The notes under the pieces: model-generated | Told to the model about the DNA's origin: nothing | Databases searched by the model: none | What the model saw: only the letters and a program-made list of their open reading frames with translations | Assembly (NCBI GenBank): GCA_007922305.1 | Contig: ML677366.1 | Coordinates: 13,358,910-13,422,909, forward strand | Reading direction: 5' to 3' | DNA length: 64,000 nt | DNA from: Dermatemys mawii | Taxonomy: Eukaryota; Chordata; Testudines; Dermatemydidae | Translations under genes and position numbers: made by a program | Shown: positions 57,968 through 64,000 of the stretch, piece after piece | How the letters are laid out: every line of letters starts with the position of its first letter | Numbering within the stretch: the first letter of the stretch is position 1

Positions 57968-58376
57968 CGGGCAGGGATCGAGTGTCCCCACCACCCCGCA
58001 TCCATTTGGGGGTGGGGGTGGGCGGGGGGGAAAGCGGGGCAAGGATCCAGTGTCCCCCCCTCCCCCACATCCACGGGGAAGGGGAATCGCCGCCTCCTTC
58101 CCTGATGGGCGGGGATAGTGTGTCATTCTACCCCCCCCACCCCGACTGTGATGGCGGGGGTAGAGCTGGGCAGGGATCGAGCGTCACCCCCTCCACCCCG
58201 AGCGTGATGGGGAGCGAGGGGGCGAAAGAGCCGGGCAGGGATTGAGGTCCCCACTCCACATTCGTCTAGTGGTGGGGAGCCAGGCAGGGATATGGTGTCT
58301 CCCCCGTGCCTCCTTGCATCCATCTGTAGAGTGGGGGACTTGGGGAGGAATCAAGGATCCCCCATCCTTTTGGTCC
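57968..58376 (+). repeat. Degenerate G/C-rich minisatellite, period about 65 bp
   Basis: About seven units, starting near 57968, 58036, 58105, 58169, 58234, 58283 and 58341. The theme is GGGCAGGGATCGAGTGTCCC then a C-rich run and a GATGGGG-like end. Lies in the presumed first intron right after the donor. Confidence 0.75.
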
Positions 58377-58799
58377 TCTCCCGCCCCTATGGGTGACAAG
58401 CCCTTCCCTCCCACATCAGAGCCAGGGTCGCTTTTATTGCACACTGACTGGTGCTCTGTGCAGCCTAGTTCAAAATTCCCCCAATGTCACAGACTTTCAC
58501 ATGTACTTTAAAGAGCCCATGCCTCATGTGGGTGCATCTGACCTCCAGAATGTTCTCTGGCATTCATCATTTGCTTTCTCCACATGCTCTTCCCCATGAC
58601 AAAAAAACTCCCACCCTTCCTGAGCTTTACGTGCTCTGGATATTTGCAACCTGTTCTCATGTCTTGTCCTCTTCCCTTCCCCTGTTTCCATTTCGCTGTG
58701 CTGCATGTATTTAGTTCATTCTTTGTAATTCAATCCTTCCAGCTCATGAGCACTTTTATTACTTCTGTTCATCAGCATCTGTCTGCGCAGTTCACCAGG

Positions 58800-59000
58800 T
58801 GCCGTTATTTCAGTTCTATATAAAGGGACAGTTGCCTCCCAGTTTGGTGATGTGATGCCTCTGTATGTGCAGTCCAAAATTGCATTTGCCTCTATTGCAC
58901 CCATATCACATTGCAAACTCATGTCTTGTTTGCTGTCCACTATCACCCCTAAGTCTCCTTCAGCTGTTCCTGCCTTCCAAGTGTCACCTTCCTGTTAGAA
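58800..59000 (-). mobile_element. CR1-like LINE relic, antisense
   Basis: ATGCCTCTGTATGTGCAGTC, TTGCATTTGCCTCTATTGCA, AACTCATGTCTTG and CCACTATCACCCCTAAGTCT appear in the order I know from antisense CR1 fragments in sauropsids. It is followed by an A-run. Ends uncertain. Confidence 0.45.
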
Positions 59001-59414
59001 AAAAAAAAAAAGGATTATTTGCCTTACTCTCTGTAGGTTGTAGCTATCTAAGTTGTATCTCCATTTTCTAGAAATGTTCGTGGGCCAAGCTTATTAATCG
59101 AATCAACTGACTGGTACAATGTATTCAGCTTTTCGTTTTATTATTTTTTATCAATAGCTGTTTTATTAACCTAAATAGCTGTTATTGTCTCATTGTCTTA
59201 ACTCAGTTTCAGTGAGATGGGTTTTAAAAAGTAGCTCAGCCATTTTTGAATTCTCACTGTACCCTTCCTCATTTTATTAGTTCTACTTTCTTTTGTGTTT
59301 GGTTGCCACTTCTAACAGCTGGACTTTGGCTAGACCTTCATTCTGCATATTATGTTGTTGGTTTTTTTGGTCCACTTCCATCCACTTTTTTCCCTTGCCA
59401 AATCTTAACTCCTG

Positions 59415-59600
59415 TAGCACAGGTACTCCACCTCCCCGAATGGCGATAACTAACCGGAGAAGCTCTCCTGTCAGCATAGGAGGTATTGCAATGAGGGGTA
59501 GGTCGGCATAACTATGTTGCTTAGAGATGTGGATTTTCCACACCCCTGCGTGACAAAGTTATGCTAAAATAAGTTGGTAATGTAGACTGAGTCTCAGAGG
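59415..59600 (+). mobile_element. DNA-transposon MITE fragment
   Basis: CCTCCCCGAATGGCGATAAC, GTCAGCATAGGAGGTATTGC and TAATGTAGACTGAGTCTC resemble a common turtle MITE with GTAGAC ends. Truncated on the left. Confidence 0.4.
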
Positions 59601-62335
59601 GGGATGGAAGTTGCCCAGGCTTAACTGGTGCTGGAGAGTGGTGAACTCTCCCTGTTTCTCCTGGGGATGAAGTAGCTTGAAGGAAGGGCTGTGGCTGTAT
59701 ATCCCTTCTGTCACCATCCCCCACTATGAAAAACAGCTTCTTCTGGATGGAGCTTTGGCTTTTGAGTGAAATTTTTCGAACCCTCTTTTCTCTTCAGGTG
59801 AGATCTGGGCTTCCTATTTAGTGAGCTAATCCAAAATGCTGTCAAGTTAGCATTGCTATAAAGCATCATAGGTGCAAGAAGCATTTGTGTGATACGTAAA
59901 GATGCTTCCCTATCCTGAAGGGTACACCATCTAAAATATCAGCGCTGTTGTGGGTGGAGGTAATAGTCGAGGAGGATGAAGTGATGAAGGAATAACCACA
60001 ATAACACTGTGGATTTGCTTGGCAGGTACAAGTCAAGTTGGTTCCAAGTTATAGAAAAGATGGGGTTTGGGTGTCTGGCACTCAGGTGCGGTGGAGACAG
60101 CTGTGAACAAAGCAGTTAGAAATTAGTAAGTACAAGATCAGTTGCTCTCTGTATTGGGATTTGTAGCATCCATTGGCTACCTGGGCTGCTTTGTATTTAA
60201 CAACTGTATGTAAACAGTTTGTTAATTGCAGTAATGGCTCCCTTGGCCTTTCTGTTCCTCTTTTGTGTTTACAAAATATTGCAGATTAATTTTAGTGGTG
60301 GTATTAGGATTTTATAATAAACACTTTCAGTGGCCAATAATACTGCCAGTAATACTTACCTAGGATAAATCTTGACATACAAGGTCCCAGCCTGGGCACA
60401 AACTAGCTTTTAACCAAATTTTGCTTTAGGTGGAAAGTCTAGTGGTTTCACCTGCTCTGGTACGAATATTTAGTATGGAATATTAAGGTTTTCTGAAGTT
60501 CTGTTAGTGTTTTAGAGTTATTTTCAGTTATGATTTTTGATTTGTTCTAAAGATTATTCAACATACACTGTATTTGTGATGTAAAACATTATACAAATGT
60601 TAAAATAAACCTCACCTGCTCCTGTTAGTCTAACATGTGCATTAACTTTTTTAATATCTCCAAACATTAGAAATCTGAGCATATGGACAAATAAAGATTC
60701 CCCACTCTTTCGTTAAAAGCCAAATCTAGTGTTAAAGGTTCATCTGACGGGTAAGTTAATCATGTTGATTAGCTTCAGTACCAGGCAACCGATTTCGGTG
60801 TTAACATACAAGGCGAGGGAAACAACCATATAAACTAGGCTTTTTGCTTTAAAAAAAAAACCAAAAAAAACCCCCACTGTTGTTGCTGGTTTGTCTCCAA
60901 AGGTAGCAATGGTGGGAATGCTAATGGAAAGAGAGGTGCAGGCAGTTGGCAGCATTTTAAGCACAATTTAGCACTACCCAAAGGACTTTTGTACAACGTG
61001 GTGCTTACAATTCTGGTACTTGCTGCAGGGAGCACTTCCATTGCTAACATAAATTCAGTGCTGCTAGTGCTAGCAGCAATTGTAGGAAACAAATGTAAGA
61101 TATCCTATGGTCAAGAAGGCTGTGTTTTCCTCTGTGTCACTGCATATGTGCAAGAGTAGAACAGTTACCTGGTACTGAAGTTGCATCACACAATTAAGAA
61201 ATTTCTGTTTCAGCATCTGCATCGCTTCAGTTAAACAGCATGAAAATAGATAGTCGGAAGTGGAATCATGGAGAGATTGATCCAGGGCACTGTCATTCTT
61301 TGTAGTTTTGGATTAAGCTCTCAGGAATTCTAGGCCCTTCAATAATGCCTCTTTAAAAGAGCTTTTGTTGTCACTTAAATGAGGTGTTTTTACATCTTTC
61401 AGATGTAGAAGACTGAGGAAAATTAAATCTAATCAATTTATCACTATTTCAGCTGTTTGCTTTTTACAGTTTCAGGTTGTCTGTTCAAAAAAACCTCCAG
61501 TAATCTTTAATAGCTGGAATCTAGCTGATTTCATTTTCTGTTTCTAAAGCATTAGCTCAGTACAGCAGATTCAATTGCAATCTTTCCACAGGAAGAAATT
61601 CAAAATACATTTGTGTGCACTGGAAGTAAAAATAAACATGGAAACAGTCTTAGAATTGTGACCAAACTCTCCCTTAAAAAAAAAAACAACTAATTTGGGT
61701 GGTGGGCCTGCACTGTATAATGTCTACGGAAGGCATGTGTGTCTAACTAAATGTAATGCACACCAACACTGACAGTGCAAACTGTTTAATTCTAATGTAT
61801 ACTTAATCTACAATCATAAGCTACATACTAGATGTCTGCTAAACTTCACATGTTGTATAGTAGCAGCTTGTGTCTCTGGCCTGGCTGGAGTCTGGGGTCC
61901 TCTGGCAATATGGTGTGAATGTGCCCTTCTGTAGGGAAATTGTGGCAAGAATTGGGTGGGTCATGGTATGTGGCAGCAATTTTTATCCTTTGATTCATAG
62001 TAGGGGCAGGGTCTCAGGTTCTGCCTAGCAAGGAAACCATTTTAATGAGCTAGAAATGCAGAATTTAGATTTATTAAATTTGTATTATGGTATGACCTGG
62101 TAATCCTAGTCAGAATCCCATTCTTTTAGTTTAATGCTGTTCAGACATGCATTAAAATCTGAAGTGTATATACTGTGAGAAATATGCATGATTAGTTAGG
62201 CAGAACTAAGTTCAAAGTATTAAAGTGAACTGATTTGGGGGAGGAAAATAGGCACCTAAGAACTTTCCAGGTTACAGTACTTAGTGAGTTTCTCTGGGAG
62301 TTTGGCATCTCACTACCTTTTGTGCCCTTGCAAAG

Positions 62336-62338
<3 letters not shown>

Positions 62339-62383
<45 letters not shown>
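62339..62383 (+). repeat. (TG)n microsatellite
   Basis: About 22 uninterrupted TG units followed by a short G run. Confidence 0.97.
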
Positions 62384-62384
<1 letters not shown>

Positions 62385-64000
62385 GGGGGGAGAATGAGAA
62401 GGGTGCGGAGAGTGACATTTTCTAGAAACCTAAAGCTCAACGGATGGAGCTCTCGACTGATTTTAAGGCTTTACATATCTTGCATTCTTGGTCAGTCCTC
62501 ACTGGAAGCTGAGAATTGCATGTGCCAGAAGCATTCTGTGTACTGTTTTAAACTAGCTGACTATGTGTTGGGGCTTCTTTAAAATGGTCCTTGTACTTCT
62601 GCTCCTTTCAGTTTTGAAATGATGTTGCGTTGTATTTAGCTTTGATTTTGTGAATGTAAAACTTAAAATTAAAGAGTTCCCCTGGACTCGTGCTACTAGT
62701 TTTCATTGGCTGCAAACACGCTTTGTGTGAAGGCCTTTGCTGGATTCTTAGGCATGGTGTCAGAAAATGCAGTTCTCTGAGCACTGTTTCTGCGTGTACA
62801 TGACCTGCAAGTGCTGGGAGATGGCACAGGTAACCCCATGCGGCTTCACAGGGCGATACTGTTCCCTCTGATGTTGACTGTGTAGGTAGTTTTCTCTAAG
62901 TGTATTTTATAATATTTGAGGCTGGCCTGTTTGCCTAGTGCTTTTGGACTTTGTCTTTTGTTTATTTTGCAGAGAAAGCTGTGGTGAGTGCTCAGCCCTG
63001 GGTAGGATGAAGTGTATCTTATCACTTCTGCAGCTAACCAAAGAGCATCCGTGATGTGTCCTGCTTTCTGTCATCTTGGCTGAAAACAGTTCTGATGACA
63101 GTGTAGAGAAGGGAATCCTCAGGCTCCCTACCAGGAGAAGGGCTCAATATGGACAGTATGAGTTTGTTTTTTAGAAAATCCTGTGAGGGAACCTAACAGG
63201 ACTCCTGGATAGTTACACTGGTCCTGTTTAATAGGCCTAAAAGATCAGATTATAACTTCTGTGTTGCTTCATGTAGCTATGACTTGATGCCAGCAGCATC
63301 CCGCCCAGGGCTTTAATGAAGAAGCACTGAAGAGACTGACTATGCAGTATTGGAGTGCTGTTGTAAGAGGCTCTGAGATGTGTGTATTTCCCTTGTGCTT
63401 AGTGTAACTCTCGCTCCAGTAGATAGATGTTTGGTAAATAACTTGCTACACAGTACTGCACACCTGTTGGAGGAGAGGTTAGTCAGTATTTTTTCCACAT
63501 ACCTTATTGTGAGACCTATAAGGTTTCCTGCGTTTTTTTTAATTTGTTTTCTGTTTAGGCAAGTTATCTACCATAAACTTGTGAAGTATCCATGTTGCAG
63601 TTACCCTACAAAATAAGGACAAATATTGGTTGGTTCTTTGGGGTTCCAGCGCATAAGGGATTCTCTACTTACTTCAGTGTTGCCAATTAAATGGGGGCAG
63701 GGTCTTTGGTTTGGCTTTAATCTGATGAATCAAACAGCCTGCTATTATCTTGAAGCAGAATAACAGACTCGTATCTTTTGATCCATGCATAAAAGAATTC
63801 AGCAACGTCTCCACTATAACACATCACTTGTACCCCATAGATCTTGTTTCCAAACCTAATCATAGTTTTAGATAAGATAGCTCTCCATAGTTTGAGTTCT
63901 GGTCAGGCGGATGTTTCCTAATGCAGCAAAATGTATTATGATGGTTCTATACCTCGCCGTGATAAAGGTTACTCTTAAGTAAGAATGAATGTATTTCTGA

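Larger units (their letters stand above)
58400..64000. other. Presumed intron 1 of the plus-strand gene
   Basis: No coding exon recognised on either strand. Contains a CR1-like antisense relic (about 58800-59000), a MITE fragment (59415-59600) and a (TG)n tract at 62339-62383. The rest is AT-rich, unassigned sequence. Confidence 0.45.

Noticed and set aside
57661..58444. Several ORFs in the CpG island
   Set aside because: They come from the G/C-rich minisatellite and promoter and show repeat-driven translations without domains.

Overview
This is vertebrate nuclear DNA, most likely from a turtle or a closely related sauropsid. Long ORFs are absent. Coding sequence occurs as short exons with GT/AG borders. 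The repeats are CR1 LINE tails, MIR relics, hAT and PIF/Harbinger elements and an endogenous LTR, a mix I associate with chelonian genomes. The species call is an inference, since no marker gene for species is present.

One protein-coding gene is complete. On the minus strand, ten coding exons between 29805 (ATG) and 13080 (stop) join in frame to 1407 nt (468 codons plus stop). They encode a secreted protein with a signal peptide, three EGF-like domains (RGD in the second) and two F5/8-type C (discoidin) domains. The C-terminus matches MFGE8 (lactadherin) rather than EDIL3, although three EGF domains is the EDIL3 layout. A GC-rich CpG-dense promoter surrounds exon 1 (about 29400-30240).

Layout. 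1-12600: GC-rich non-coding DNA downstream of MFGE8 with a few old repeats and no recognised exon. 12640-29805: MFGE8, whose introns carry hAT elements, a nested retroposon, a minisatellite, a 46-bp palindrome and the window's only assembly gap (21212-21221). 29806-30240: promoter. 30250-57450: intergenic, repeat-rich. It holds a LINE remnant, a CR1 3' end (35890-36428), a Harbinger MITE, a nearly intact Harbinger transposon (43433-46771) whose transposase has one frameshift, a 5S rRNA-derived relic, a hAT element nested in a CR1 tail, and LTR-like sequences. 57450-58250: a second CpG island with six CCAAT boxes and a likely non-coding first exon on the plus strand ending at a GTGAGG donor (57898). 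By synteny with human chromosome 15 (HAPLN3-MFGE8-ABHD2, with MFGE8 and ABHD2 divergent), this is best explained as the ABHD2 promoter, but no ABHD2 coding exon is in the window. 58250-64000: presumed intron 1 of that gene, with a G-rich minisatellite, repeat fragments and a (TG)n tract.

I did not find a new defence or metabolic system. The best leads are the three-EGF MFGE8, the Harbinger copy with a SANT-less but apparently in-frame second gene, the MITE-associated assembly gap, and several precise target-site duplications that classify unnamed repeats.
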